A model generated the notes under the pieces. It searched no databases and had not been told where the DNA came from. It saw only the letters and a program-made list of their open reading frames with translations. Made by a program: the position numbers and the translations under genes. A DNA stretch of 64,000 nucleotides from Areca catechu (lineage: Eukaryota > Streptophyta > Magnoliopsida > Arecales > Arecaceae). Positions 54,099-64,000 of this stretch are shown piece by piece (position 1 is the first letter of the stretch; every line of letters starts with the position of its first letter). The stretch covers positions 64,498,021 through 64,562,020 of the forward strand of contig CM038046.1 of the NCBI GenBank assembly GCA_021397845.1, given 5' to 3'.

Positions 54099-55638
54099 TG
54101 GTGGGGGCACCAGGATTAGACATAGATTACTGGGCCCTATTTGGTTTACCTAGCCATGTGTCAAAATTTTGTAATCAACTAAAATTGAGTCCTGTAATAA
54201 ATTGAGGTTAGTTGATTTGTCTCAACTCTCAACCAAGTCTAGCACATTGAGTCATATATACCAGTATGAGTCTAGTGTGAGTTCACTTCTTATACAAGAG
54301 AGGAGGCTATGCTATTTTGGAGTTCCACCAAACCTTATTCTGAAGCCAGAAGCAGTTACACCAGCTTGGAGGAGCTCAATCGACACCAAGGTGCCATAAT
54401 TATGCCCTGATTTTCTCTGGGTGCCATTTCAGATGCCAGATTCCCTCTAGATGCTTCTAAATATTCTATATTACCGGGAGCCCATGTTTACCAGGATATC
54501 CCAGCACTCCAGGCCTCCAAATTCAAGCCCAGGAAGCAAGCCTAAAACATGAGAACTAAGATTCTCTTTTGATGCCGGGAATATGCCAACCTAGGGAACC
54601 AAGCAACCTAGATTCCAAGGGGCCCAAGCCCAAGCTTCCAAGCCCTTGGCCGAGCACCCCCATTGCTGCCATAAAGTCCACACACCCAAGGAGTGGGCGT
54701 CCAAAGCTTTGACCAAGTCCAAGGAGAGGAAAAGTGGGAGAAGACCATGTCTTTTCTAACCTAGTTAGGACTCCTAATCCCTTTAAACCTTGTAATTCTA
54801 ACATAGCTAAGAAATGACTTGTATTCCAATTTGGAAGAGGATTTGTAACCCAAGTGTAACCATGGTTAGTGTGGGTATGGGACTCTATAAACACCCCACC
54901 CCTCCCCCTCTTGTAAGCATCTCTTTCTTATGAATAAACCTTGCTAAAATTTGGATTAATTATCTTGTGTTTTAGTTTTTGTTCTCTCTTTGAGTGCTCT
55001 CCTTATATTCCTGGATTGAAACCCTACTTCCCTAGCATCCCTTGGCATCCCTGGAGATCAGCCACGGCCAAGGAATTTAATCCCTTGCTGCCATCTAAGT
55101 CCAAGAGCTTCTTCTTCCCTGGTTGCCAGCTTTTAACCCTAATCCTGATTTCCTTCAAACTCTAGTCATTTTCTAATTTTTATTTGCAGCTTTGATTAAC
55201 CTCTGACATTTGCAGGATCCTCGAGGTGCTTCTCCTCCCCTGAGGAGGCCTTCCTTGCTTCCAAGACTGCCCAAATCAGCCATCAGATTCAAGGGAACCG
55301 AGGCTTCTTCTTCCAGGCTCCAATCAGAGTTGTGAGTGATCCCTTTTGTTGCTGAAATTTAATCTCTAACCGGTAAGAAACCTTCCCTTCTCTTATTATA
55401 TGATTTTGATGAAGATAAACTATCCTAAACTGGGAGTTTCTCAACTCTCGTGTCCTGGATATTTCATTGGTTTGTATCGATATGCCTGCGACCCGATGAT
55501 TCTTTGCACTGCTAGTCTTTCTACTAGTTTTTACTTTATTTTTGGAATCTAGCCTATAAAAAAAATTATAAAAATTATTAAAAAATTATTTTACTATTTT
55601 TCATGCATGTTTAGTTGTCTTAGAGTTGTCCCGCATCA
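54099..55638 (+). repeat. Element D 3' LTR
   Basis: 1540 bp, starts TGGTGGGGGCACC and ends CCCGCATCA, followed by CTGGA. The polypurine segment GCACCGGGAGAAT precedes it. Confidence 0.9.
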
Positions 55639-55643
55639 CTGGA

Positions 55644-56351
55644 CAAGGCCCATAGAGCTAAACCCTTGCCCTATAATCTCTAAGAACCCATAGTTTGTAA
55701 TATGAACCCAGTTGTAACCGACTATCCCTCAGTCTACTTGAATCCTATAGGATTAATACCCCTATATTTGAGCTTAGTATTAGTCAAATTTTTCTTAGTC
55801 AACCCCCTCTTACCACCCCATTGCTTCACCAGAATGACCTTGTAGAGGAAATATATGAAGCTGATGTGAGCTTAGTGGAGTATGAGGAAGAAGAAGACAC
55901 ACTTATGGATGATCTAGAATTAGTTGACCTGAAAGATACCCAGATATAAGACCACCGAACATTAGATGAACCTGACCGCATCCAAGCTGAACCTGTAGTG
56001 GAAGACCAGCTAGAGGATGAGAACCTAAATACTACTATCAGAACCTTACATAAGGAGCCACTAAAAGAAAGCCCAACTATAGAGCCCGGTCCTTTGGTTT
56101 GTGAGCTAGAAGAATTTATTAAAGACTTGATCTCCTTAAATCAGTACCCTTAATATGAAATCACTCCATTGACTCCAATTGATCTCTTTCCTAAAATTAA
56201 TGACCCATTCTTTCATAATGCAGACCCTGTAGGACTACCTCAAGCCCATAAGGTCAATCTCATTAGTTTAGGACTCATCCATGAAGCCCCTTCCAGTATT
56301 CTACACTTTCTGATTAATCATGAGCCATCTTCTTATTTCTTACCCTGCTAG
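55644..56351 (+). pseudogene. Element C acidic ORF, main piece
   Basis: Continues the ORF after D. It reads LTTPLLHQNDLVEEIYEADV, EEEEDTLMDDLELVDLKD, VVEDQLEDENLNTTIRTL, EFIKDLISLNQYP and PIDLFPKINDPFFHNADPV, HKVNLISLGLIHEAPS. Stops lie near 55946 and 56151, and a shift near 55740. It is the same protein as D's open ORF, with a middle section closer to element A. Confidence 0.75.
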
Positions 56352-57268
56352 ACTAACCCTAAACCTATATCTTATTTTTAACACTTTCCTAAAACTTCTT
56401 CTATTTTTTTCATTATTAGATTTCATTTTATAGGAGTTTGCATGTTGCATTCATTCATTGAGCATGTCATGTTTGCATTTTGCTTCTAGAAAATCCAATG
56501 GCACCTAGCAGGAGTCCATAGTAAATTTTCATATGCATGCCATGCTAGGGTCAAATCTAGAGGATCTATAGTGTGTTAGGATTTTGACCCGACGAGTCCA
56601 ATAAATTTTCTTTGATAGGAATGTCTAGTCGAGTCTTTTAGGTGTTAGTTTTGAGTCCAATAAAATTCAAAGTCCTAACCCATTTGTCTATACCTATACT
56701 AGCCTCTGCACAGCATGTGCATCAGGAAATTAGTTAAAAGCTGAACATAAGTAATGAACTAAATAAAAACTTGGCTAATTTCCAAAAGCGAGATAAATTT
56801 TTTTTTGCAAAGAATTATGTGATTGTGAAGGAATTTCATGCTCACGAAGCTGACCCATCCAAAATAATGAAGAGTACTGGACCTAATGTTTATGCGCTTG
56901 AGATATCACCTGATTTATGTATTAGCTTCACCTTCATCATCTCAGATCTTGTAGAGTCTATGAAGCCAGTAGTGATACCCAGCAAGCCCCTAGAGCCACT
57001 CCCTTTCTTTATGAGTGAACCCATCCTAAAGCAACCACATACAATTTGGCCTTTTGGTGAGGAAAAGATTGAAAGAATCATAGACGATCAAGCCATCAGT
57101 ACCTAGGATGGAGACTATCAGCGATACTTGGTTCGGTGGCAAGGTCGGGCAAAATCTGAGGACTTGTGGAATGCTGGCCGGATCTACAGTGCCTCAACCC
57201 AAACCCTCCTTGAGCAGTCAAAGTGAACCTTAATCGATGGGGTCGAGTTCCTCCCATCCTGGGAGAAT
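56352..57268 (+). pseudogene. Element C spacer, integrase tail and chromodomain
   Basis: 56352-56690 is the family spacer (GCATTCATTCATTGAGCATG). From about 56690 the integrase tail reads in one frame to 57104: AQHVHQEIS-like helix, FQKRDKFFF, PSKIMKSTGPNVYALEIS, FTFIISDLVESMKPVVI, then the chromodomain start EKIERIIDDQAIST and a stop. GDYQRYLVRWQGRAKSEDLW follows the stop in the same frame. The CATCCTGGGAGAA polypurine block ends it. Confidence 0.78.
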
Positions 57269-58839
57269 AAGTGGGGACACCAGGATCAGACACAGATCAC
57301 TGGATCCCATATGATTTATTGATTAGGGTTTTTTTAGAACCTTAGTCATGTGTTACAATTTTGTAAGCAAGTAAGATTGAGTCCTGTAATAAGTTCAAAC
57401 TAGTTGATTATGTCTCAACCCCAGTCCAGTATCAAGTCCTATATTTCAGTATAAGTCTAGTATGAGTCCAATTTTTGTACAAGAGAGGAAGTTAACCTAT
57501 TTTAGAGTTCCACCAGGCCTCATCCAGGAGTCAGAGGCCACTACATCAGCTTATTGGATTTTTTGTGACACCGTAGGATCCAAGATGCCTTTCGAGATAC
57601 CCTAATTCCTTCCAGATGCTCTCTAGATGCCCAGATTCTCTCCAGATGCTAGAGTATATTTCTAGACCAGGGCATATCATGAATCCAAAGGTCCATCTGT
57701 GCCCAGCCTAGGAGAAATCAAGCTTAAGTGCCCGGCCCATTTCTTTAAGAACCAAGATTCCAGTCTGATGCCAGGAATATACCAGCCCAGGCACCTCAGC
57801 ATACAGAAGGCCCAAAACCCATGCACCCCAAGCCCATGGCCGGCCCTTGCTGCCCCCCATGAAGCCCAACATGCCAAGAGGGGCATCCTTAATTGTTGAC
57901 CAAGTCCAAACATGGTGGAAGAGTTCAAATAAATGAAGGAGTTTGAGTTTTCATTCAACTTGTATACTCCAAGTTCTAGGTTTATTTGTAGTCTTTCTCC
58001 CACTTAAATTATGTAAACCTATTCTAACTAGGAGAAGACTTGTAATCCCTTTAGGAGAGGGCATGGGAGCTCTATAAATACCCCATCCCTCTTCCTCTAA
58101 TAATCAATCTTTTTATCATATGAATTAAACTTTGCTGAAATTTTGAGTTAATTGATTTGTGCTCTTATGTTGGTGTTGGTGTTTGGTATTTATTAGTTGC
58201 TTTGTGTGCGCTAGCTATCCCTGCTACCCTAGCATTCTTTCACACCCTAGCTTGCTGCCATCCAATACTTCATACACCCAAGAGAAGAGTGCCCTAGGTT
58301 GCCTAAGCAAGGAGTCAATCATCCTTCACCAAGCCGCCGACTCCAAACCCTAATTCCACCTTCTTCAAACCCTAATCTTCTTTTATTATTTTGTTGTTGC
58401 TTTCTAACAATCCTCTGATGCTTGCAAGATCCTCGAGGTATTTTCCCTCCCTAGAGGAGGCATTCTTTGCCTCCAGGACCACCCAAATCAGCCATCTAAT
58501 CCAAGGGAACGGAAGCTTCATCATTTGGGCTCAAATCAAAGTGTGAGTGATCTCTTCAATTGCAGATTCTTCAATCCCTGTCTAGTAACATCCTTCCCTT
58601 CTCTTGATTTTTGTTTGGTTGAAGATTAGCTATCTTAATCCGGGAATTTCTCGATTCTCTGGTCCTGGTTTTTGTTATTTTGCATGAGCGTGACTGCGAT
58701 TATGATGATTTTTTGCATTGCTATTCATCCTACTAGTCTTTACTTGATTTTGAGAATTTAGCTTGAAAATTAAAATTATAAAAAAATTAGTTTACTATTT
58801 TTCTTGCATGCTTAGAAATCTTAGAGTCATCCCACATCA
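57269..58839 (+). repeat. Element C 3' LTR
   Basis: About 1571 bp. The first bases AAGTGGGGACACC have lost the TGG start by substitution; the end is CCCACATCA. TATAAATA lies at 58073-58080. Followed by the CCTCA duplication. Confidence 0.88.
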
Positions 58840-58844
58840 CCTCA

Positions 58845-59330
58845 ATCGAGGTCAGCTCCCAACCGAGGTCATGCCCCCGCCGTCCGAGGTCGAGCCCCAA
58901 GTCGAGGTCATCTCCAATCCAGGGTCGAGCTCGTAGTTGAGTTCATGCTCCCATCGTCCGAGGTTGTGCTCCCACCATTCGAGGTCAAGCCCCTGGCCAA
59001 GGTCAGCTCCCATCTAGGTTCGAGCTCCTGGCTGAGGTTGTGCTCCCACCGTCCGAGGTCGAGCCCCCAGTCAAGGTCAGCATCCATCCAAGGTCGAGCT
59101 CCCGATCGAGGTCGAGCTCCTGGTTGAGGTCATGCTCCCACCATCCGAGGTCGACCCCCAACCAAGGTCAGCTCCCACCAGGGTCAAGCTCCCGATCAAT
59201 GTCAAGCTTCTACCGTCTAAGGTCGATCCCTCGATCGAGGTTAGCTCCCATCCAGGGTCAAGCTCTTGGCCGAGGTCATGCTCCCAGCATCCGAGGCCAA
59301 CTCCTGTCTAGGATCGAGCACTCGAGATAG
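58845..59330 (+). repeat. 37-bp minisatellite, right part, in Tat 3' region
   Basis: Resumes the array cut by element C: units such as GAGGTCGAGCCCCCAGTC and GTCATGCTCCCACCGTCC. Short Arg/Ser-rich open frames here are repeat artefacts. Confidence 0.88.
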
Positions 59331-59817
59331 AGCTACCCCCTCGTGCTTGGATTGAAGCTCCCACCAAAAGCAAAAAAGAGAAGATAAGCAAAAGTTTAGA
59401 CCATGGCAAGTAATCTCCCAACAACCTGCAACCTCAAGGAGGTGGCACATTCCCTACCAGAAATTCAAACTCTGTAGCATGCCACCTGCATGTTTTGTGC
59501 AACATGTGCTCCACCAGGCTCCAAGCCCTCTAGCATGCCACCCCTGTCTATGGTCGTGCAACTAGGGGCTCCAGTACTTGTGACATGGAACCTGTACCTC
59601 CTCCAAGAAAAGTATTCCATTAAGGCCTCAGGCCTTGTGACACTTCGATGGTCCCTCCTAGAATACGAATGCCTTACCATGGCTCAAGGCTCAGTGGCTC
59701 GGTGCCCGCACCTCTCACGAGAAACTGCATGACCAGATGGACAAGACTTCTACTACATCGACGAACACCCCTAATAGAAGGATCTCCTTCCAAGGACCGG
59801 TCTGATAGGGGGGAGAT
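59331..59817 (+). other. Tat 3' untranslated segment ending in polypurine tract
   Basis: No convincing gene. There are phrases AGCATGCCACC and CTTGTGACA repeated once or twice. It ends with the polypurine tract AGGGGGGAGAT at 59807-59817, directly before the LTR start. Confidence 0.65.
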
Positions 59818-60277
59818 TGCAGACAAAGAAAAACCCCTCCCGTAAGGGGCACCAGGAAAGGGACATCTCGATGAAGCCCCATATTTAGTCTGGGCCATTC
59901 CACTCGTATAAAATCAAAGAAGGGACCCCCAGCAAATGGGAGAGGTGACTGGTAAGATATAGAGAGAAAACGAGCAAGGGACTAGAAAAGAGAACCTCCC
60001 AGCTCTTTAGCTTTCACTTCTCTTCATTTTTTCCATTCCTGAGATCTCAGTCTCATCCCTCTTCATAGAGAGACTCCAAGCTCTTCTACACAGAGGCTCT
60101 ATTCCCCTTGATTATCCCAACTGACTTGATCATCAAAGTATCCCTGCAAGAATCCCCAACCTAGGTCTACTTTTTTTTGTAGGTTGCTCAAGCCAAGAAG
60201 CCAGTCAGAAAAGACGACCAAACACCCAGAGGGAATCTGACATGTCCGAGCTATAGGCCATGGCAATCTAGGTAGCA
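59818..60277 (+). repeat. Tat LTR, shared between two Tat copies
   Basis: About 460 bp, starts TGCAGACAAAG. A TATAAAA box lies at 59907-59913 after CCACTCG. The late section CTGACTTGATCATCAAAG, then TCCCTGCAAGAA and CTTTTTTTTGTAGG, is the usual Tat LTR end region. A likely end is GGTAGCA at 60277. It has a polypurine tract on the left and primer site and gag on the right, so it closes one copy and opens the next. Confidence 0.75.
59907..59913 (+). promoter_or_regulatory. TATA box of Tat LTR
   Basis: TATAAAA following CCATTCCACTCG; about 80 bp into a short LTR, as in related elements. Confidence 0.55.
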
Positions 60278-60283
60278 AAAGAT

Positions 60284-60303
60284 TGGTACACCAAGTAGGG
60301 GGC
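60284..60303 (+). other. Tat primer-binding region, diverged
   Basis: TGGTACACCAAGTAGGGGGC resembles the TGGCGCGCCAGGTAGGGGG that follows many Tat LTRs. The two changes from CG to CA/TA fit methylation decay. The tRNA is not identified here. Confidence 0.6.
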
Positions 60304-61145
60304 GATTGTAGAATCACTGTCATCACTGGCCGGAAGTCCAGCAATAGGTCCCCCACTACTTGCAAAGTATCCATGGAAGCCCACAACTCCATGGTGACCA
60401 CATGCACACGGGAAGTTTCTACCAGCCATGCCGGGGACCCTCCTCCCCATGACAACCAATAGAGCCCAGAGAGGGAGCTTCTTGCTCTGCCACCGCCACC
60501 TCCAGTTGACCCCTAGATCACTGCACTTGCCTAGCAAGTCCATGCCTTGGCTGCCGTAGCGCGTCAGCTTCATCAGTGACACCGATCCCTAGCAACATAG
60601 TAGTAACCGAGGATACCAGAGGCCCTTGCCATCAATCCCTGAACTAGCCTATGGTCAATCTAAGAGGGGCCATCGCATGCGACCTCCCACTCACGGGAGA
60701 CTAGTTGGCACCAGGAAGGGCTAGAAGGATGACCCCACTAGCCGATAGAGTCATTCCCTGGCCTTGGATCATGGCACACACTCGCATTGGTGGCACCGGC
60801 ATGGCTAGGAACTAAGATGAGAGTTCCTCCACTCAGTGCCCCCTTCACCCCTGATGGCCTCCACGAGAAGGTCCACTAACAAGGCCATCCGCCACCGAGC
60901 AGAAAGGCACCTCGAAGAGTAAGAGTGCAAGCTGGCCAATCTGTCTCGATGGTCTGCCAAGATTTAGGGCTCCCCCAGCGAGCCCATGGGTTATGACACC
61001 CGTCCACCCTTCTCCCATAGGATCCAAGAAAAACCAATTCCTAGCTAGTTTTGCATACCTCATGTTGATTTCAATGATGGGACAACAGACCCCCTCAACC
61101 ACTTGGAAAGTTACAAGGCCTTCTTGAGGGTCCACGGGGCCACCA
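60304..61145 (+). pseudogene. gag: Tat gag, N-terminal part
   Basis: Gag is broken by many stops and shifts. The recognisable piece is 60995-61145: PPFSHRIQEKPIPS, a stop, FCIPHVDFNDGTTDPLNHLE and SYKAFLRVHGATM, the conserved start of the Tat capsid region. Upstream (60320-60990) is a low-complexity, Pro/His-rich section typical of Tat gag leaders with no clear frame. A solo LTR interrupts it at 61146. Confidence 0.78.
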
Positions 61146-62756
61146 TGGTGCGGGCACCAGACTCAGAAGAAGACTTCAGGGCTCCATCTGGATCTCTGAT
61201 TGACCTTGCCCAAAGAATTAGGGTTTTCTGGTTTGGTAATAAGGGTTGACTTGGTCAACTCAATTTTAGTTTGAGTCTGTATTTCCCTGCATTTTATTTT
61301 GTTGAGTCTTGTTGACTCAGTAGTGGACTAGGGTTTCAACCTGGGATGTTACATTTTCTCCCAAGACCAGGCAAGTGGACACCACACTCCCAGCCACACT
61401 CCCAGTCCAAGGGGCGCCATATCTACATCCAGCAGCCTTTGGTCCCCACTCCACAGATGGCAACTTCCTTCTCTCATGCGCCAGATAAAGAGAGGTCCAC
61501 CAAGAGACCACAAATCAAGGGGGCGGCCAAGACTTTCCCAAGAAACCCAAAGCAAAGAAGGGAAGAAATCCTCTTGGAAGAGAGCTTCAAGGGGATGCCC
61601 ACTACCTGCCAAAGACATCCAAAACAAAGATGGGAAGGACCTTGACTTAGGGAGGAAGAAAAGGAGGAGTCCAAAAGAGTTGATCCAGGGAAGGAAGAAA
61701 ATTTTTCTTGAAGATCCAAGCAAGGTGGCGCCATCTACCTGCCTTTTATAACCCAAATCCAATTTTTTTGGTACTTTGGCCGACCATATGTGAAGGATTT
61801 GCCCTAATTTGTAGATTCCCTCCTTTAGTCCCATATGGGAAGATGTGAAACCCTCCTCCCTTGTAAAGCCTTATAAATTAAACCCCTCTTGTAAGTTTAA
61901 AAAAAATCAGATGAATGAAAGAAATTTTTTTATGAGCAAACTTGTGTTTTCTCTTTTCCGCACTTGCTTCCAGGCGTTGAGCTCCATGAGAGAGTAAATC
62001 CGGGTTCCCCTGGAACCTTGAGGAGGTGAGAGATCTCCAAAACCCCAAACCCTAGGTTAGCCACTCCACTCCCAAACCCTAGCCGCCATCACCCTTCTCT
62101 TTCCACCAAGCCCTAGTCTATTCCACTTCTCACGGCCACCATCTCCAAGTCCAGGCCGACCACCAGCATCCAGCCCCAGTCCAGATACTGCAGATCTACA
62201 ACAATTCTAAGAGGAAGTCAGATCGGCCGCCAGGAGAATTCGATTTCAGCAACTTCAGCTTCCAAGTTTTTCAACCTGGTAAAATCATTTCTTGAGTTTC
62301 TGAATTCCATCTTTTGTTCCTCTTCTTTCCCAGATCTTGAGTCCAGGAGAAGCCGACCAAACCACGAGACCAGTATTGGAGGATCCATTGCGAAGATAGC
62401 CGACTCCGAGGATCCCCACAATCTGCTCGAGAGAGTTCTTCCACCAGAATCCTGAGAAGATCACTGTCTGGTTAGTAAACCGTCTCTCCTCTCTATTTCT
62501 GTTATGTTGAAAGTTCAGAGCGAAACCCTAGGTCTGGGAGTTTCTCAACCCCCAGCGATCTGTTACTTCTGAACTACTCTGATAATTTAGTTTCTTCTAA
62601 ACTGTGCTTTCAATCCTTACCTAGTTTCCTTCAACGTAGTTTAGCTTTACTTTGAGTCGAAGCCAATTTCTGAAATATATATATATATAAAAAAAAAAAA
62701 GAATTAATCTTAATTTTACTTCCGCATACGCTTCTTTGTTTTTTTGTTCTGCATCA
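61146..62756 (+). mobile_element. Solo LTR in Tat gag
   Basis: About 1611 bp, starts TGGTGCGGGCACC and ends TTCTGCATCA. Flanks CACCA (61141-61145) and CACTG (62757-62761) match at three of five bases. Gag reading on the two sides is continuous in Tat relatives. Its start and end match the style of the A/C/D family, but I found no full match to their LTRs. A (TA)n tract lies at 62677-62690, followed by an A-run. Open frames on both strands (61346-61834) are shadows. Confidence 0.72.
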
Positions 62757-63540
62757 CACTGCTCTCCTCTACGTCACCTTCCCTGCTAGACTCCATAAGG
62801 TTACTCGAGCTTGGTTCTCTCGACTAGAGCTAAAGAGCATCTACTCGTTTGGATAGCTAGATAAAAAGTTTGTGGCACACTTTGATGCATGCAAAAAGGT
62901 GCCACGTGAGGCTGATAGTTTCTTATCAATCTGCTAGCAGGACCAAGAGCCCCTCTGGGAATATGTATCCTAGTTCAAAGCCACCATCGTGGAGATCTAC
63001 CACCTCGATAAGCCAGTCGCTATGTTGGCCCTTAAGAGGAGGCTGAGGACCTCCCACTTCACCTACTCCCTCGATAAGAAGCCTCCAAAGACCTACTCGG
63101 AGCTCCTCCTTCGGGCCCACAAGTATATCAATGCAGAGGAGGCTGACCATAATAGGAGGGAGCTGAATGGGAGGAGATGAAGTGGCAGGCCATGAGAAAA
63201 ACATCTAGTCCCCCGATCTTGAAGACTGCAGCAACCCCGTGATTGAGGCCCACTCCTAGACTTGACCTGTCCAAGGAAGAAAAGTTTACTCCTTTTCTCA
63301 CCCTGAGAGCAAAGATCTTGATGGAGATCGAGGGCGAGCGCTTCCTACATTGTCCTCCCTACTTAAGGCCATCCACTAGATGCGACAGATCCCACTACTG
63401 TAACTTCCATCGAGACCAAGGCCATAATAATGAGGAATGCCACCACTTGAAGAGGGAGATAGAAGACGTGATTAAGCATAGCTATCTTGGAGATTACATG
63501 GAGGGAGGAGCGCCTCCAATATCTTAGGATGAAGAGCCCT
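62757..63540 (+). pseudogene. gag: Tat gag, C-terminal part with zinc knuckle
   Basis: Resumes with RAWFSRLELKSIYSFG, then a stop, FVAHFDAC, SFLSICQQDQEPLWEYVS, and the open stretch 62989-63180 (IYHLDKPVAMLALKRRLRTS, SHFTYSLDKKPPKTYSELLL, RAHKYINAEEADHNRREL). After a shift near 63180 comes PSTRCDRSHYCNFHRDQGHN and NEECHHLKREIEDVIKHSYL, the Tat zinc-knuckle type (C-X3-H...C). This part is fairly well kept. Confidence 0.85.
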
Positions 63541-64000
63541 GACCACTCACCATCGACAACCGGTCCACTGAGAAGCTGGTGGGAATGATCTCATGGGGGG
63601 TAGGGAGAAGTTTGAAGAGGACAAGGGGTGAGAAGACAGTAATGATGTACTCCCCTGTGAGGGAGAAGGGTTGACTAGGGTAGATAACCCAAATAATGAC
63701 ACTGTTGTCATAGAAATGACGATAGCGAAGCACCATGTAAAAAGAATTATGATTGACCATGGAAGCTCTGCTGACATCCTTTTTTATGTAGCTTTTGCAA
63801 GGATGAACTTATCCACTGACCAAATAAAATCGATATTTATACCCTTAATGGGCTTCACCAGGGATTCGATCAGAGTTGAAGGAGAGATTACACTCTCAAT
63901 AACTATCGGGATACCACCCCAGCAAAGCATAGTGTTGACAACATTTACCATCGTGAGGCTTCCTTCACCTTATAACACAATCCTGGGGCATCCCAGACTC
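63541..64000 (+). pseudogene. pol: Tat protease, start, runs off right edge
   Basis: From about 63685 one frame is open to the window end: NPNNDTVVIEMTIAKHHVKR, the active-site region MIDHGSSADILFYVAFARMN (Asp-His-Gly at 63755-63763, where relatives have Asp-Asn/Gly/Asp-Gly), and PLPSPYNTILGHPRL-type C-terminal text. Aspartic protease cleaves the Tat polyprotein. It continues past 64000. Confidence 0.85.

Larger units (their letters stand above)
49594..55638 (+). mobile_element. Element D: non-autonomous chromodomain gypsy element with open acidic ORF
   Basis: 6045 bp inserted in element C between CTAGA (49589-49593) and CTGGA (55639-55643), a duplication with one transition. 5' LTR 49594-51107, primer site 51111-51122, leader, 311-codon acidic ORF 52245-53180, spacer, integrase tail and chromodomain 53530-54098, 3' LTR 54099-55638. 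It is the best reference copy of the family. Confidence 0.92.
46672..58839 (+). mobile_element. Element C: non-autonomous chromodomain gypsy element with element D inside
   Basis: Flanked by exact CCTCA duplications (46667-46671 and 58840-58844) within the 37-bp minisatellite. 5' LTR 46672-48259, primer site 48263-48274, leader, acidic ORF start 49396, interruption by D at 49594-55638, acidic ORF continuing 55644-56351, spacer, integrase tail and chromodomain to 57268, 3' LTR 57269-58839. Its own length is about 6.1 kb, close to A and E. No reverse transcriptase or integrase core. Confidence 0.9.

Noticed and set aside
58945..59330. Ser/Arg-rich proteins
   Set aside because: Artefacts of the 37-bp minisatellite.
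61349..61834. 161-codon minus-strand frame in the solo LTR
   Set aside because: Trp/Leu/Ser-rich complement of an Arg/Lys-rich stretch; overlapped by several other frames, no domain seen.
1..64000. Integrated plant pararetrovirus
   Set aside because: No movement protein, coat or caulimovirus-type RT was recognised; all RT seen is Ty1/copia with LTRs, primer sites and integrase.

Overview
The 64 kb window is plant repeat DNA: nested LTR retrotransposons and their debris, with no host gene, tRNA, rRNA or CRISPR array that I can support. The families present (a Sirevirus-type Ty1/copia lineage with a third ORF and several polypurine tracts, chromodomain Ty3/gypsy elements, Tat-type Ty3/gypsy elements with repeat-rich 3' ends, and a large LARD-like remnant) point to a flowering plant with a large genome, perhaps a monocot. 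The species guess is weak. Nearly every reading frame carries stops or shifts, as expected of old heterochromatic insertions.

Bases 1-39474 are a Sirevirus array of the form internal-LTR-internal-LTR. Copy 1 enters from the left edge (gag 1-2150, pol 2150-6343, third ORF 6689-19692, polypurine tracts to 20339). A single LTR at 20340-21938 ends copy 1 and starts copy 2 (gag 21985, pol 23780-33190, third ORF 33563-35540, polypurine tracts, 3' LTR 36318-39474). Copy 1 is split by a Sirevirus solo LTR (1052-2012), a gypsy-like solo LTR (4826-5905) and minus-strand element B (7512-18865). B's right LTR contains element A (9837-16206) and a second A-type solo LTR (16527-17969). Copy 2 is split by minus-strand element E (24549-30841) and an A-like solo LTR (36802-38224). 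Target-site duplications (TSDs) support most of these nestings.

Bases 39475-42380 are rearranged copia LTRs, partly palindromic, into which the Sirevirus array appears to have inserted. Bases 42380-64000 are a Tat (Ty3/gypsy) array: an integrase tail, 31-bp and 37-bp minisatellites, one short LTR (59818-60277) with a polypurine tract on its left and a primer site plus gag on its right, then gag and protease running off the right edge. It is interrupted by a minus-strand LARD-like remnant (43256 to about 46180), element C (46672-58839) with element D (49594-55638) inside it, and a solo LTR (61146-62756).

The least ordinary content is the A/C/D/E family. Four copies share two ~1.5 kb LTRs, a tRNA-Met-type primer site, a long acidic ORF of unknown function, a conserved non-coding spacer, and then only an integrase tail with a chromodomain. 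None has a reverse transcriptase, RNase H or integrase catalytic core. They look like a non-autonomous chromovirus lineage amplified in trans. Element B is a more extreme case: two 1.7 kb LTRs around 66 bp holding only a primer site and a polypurine tract.
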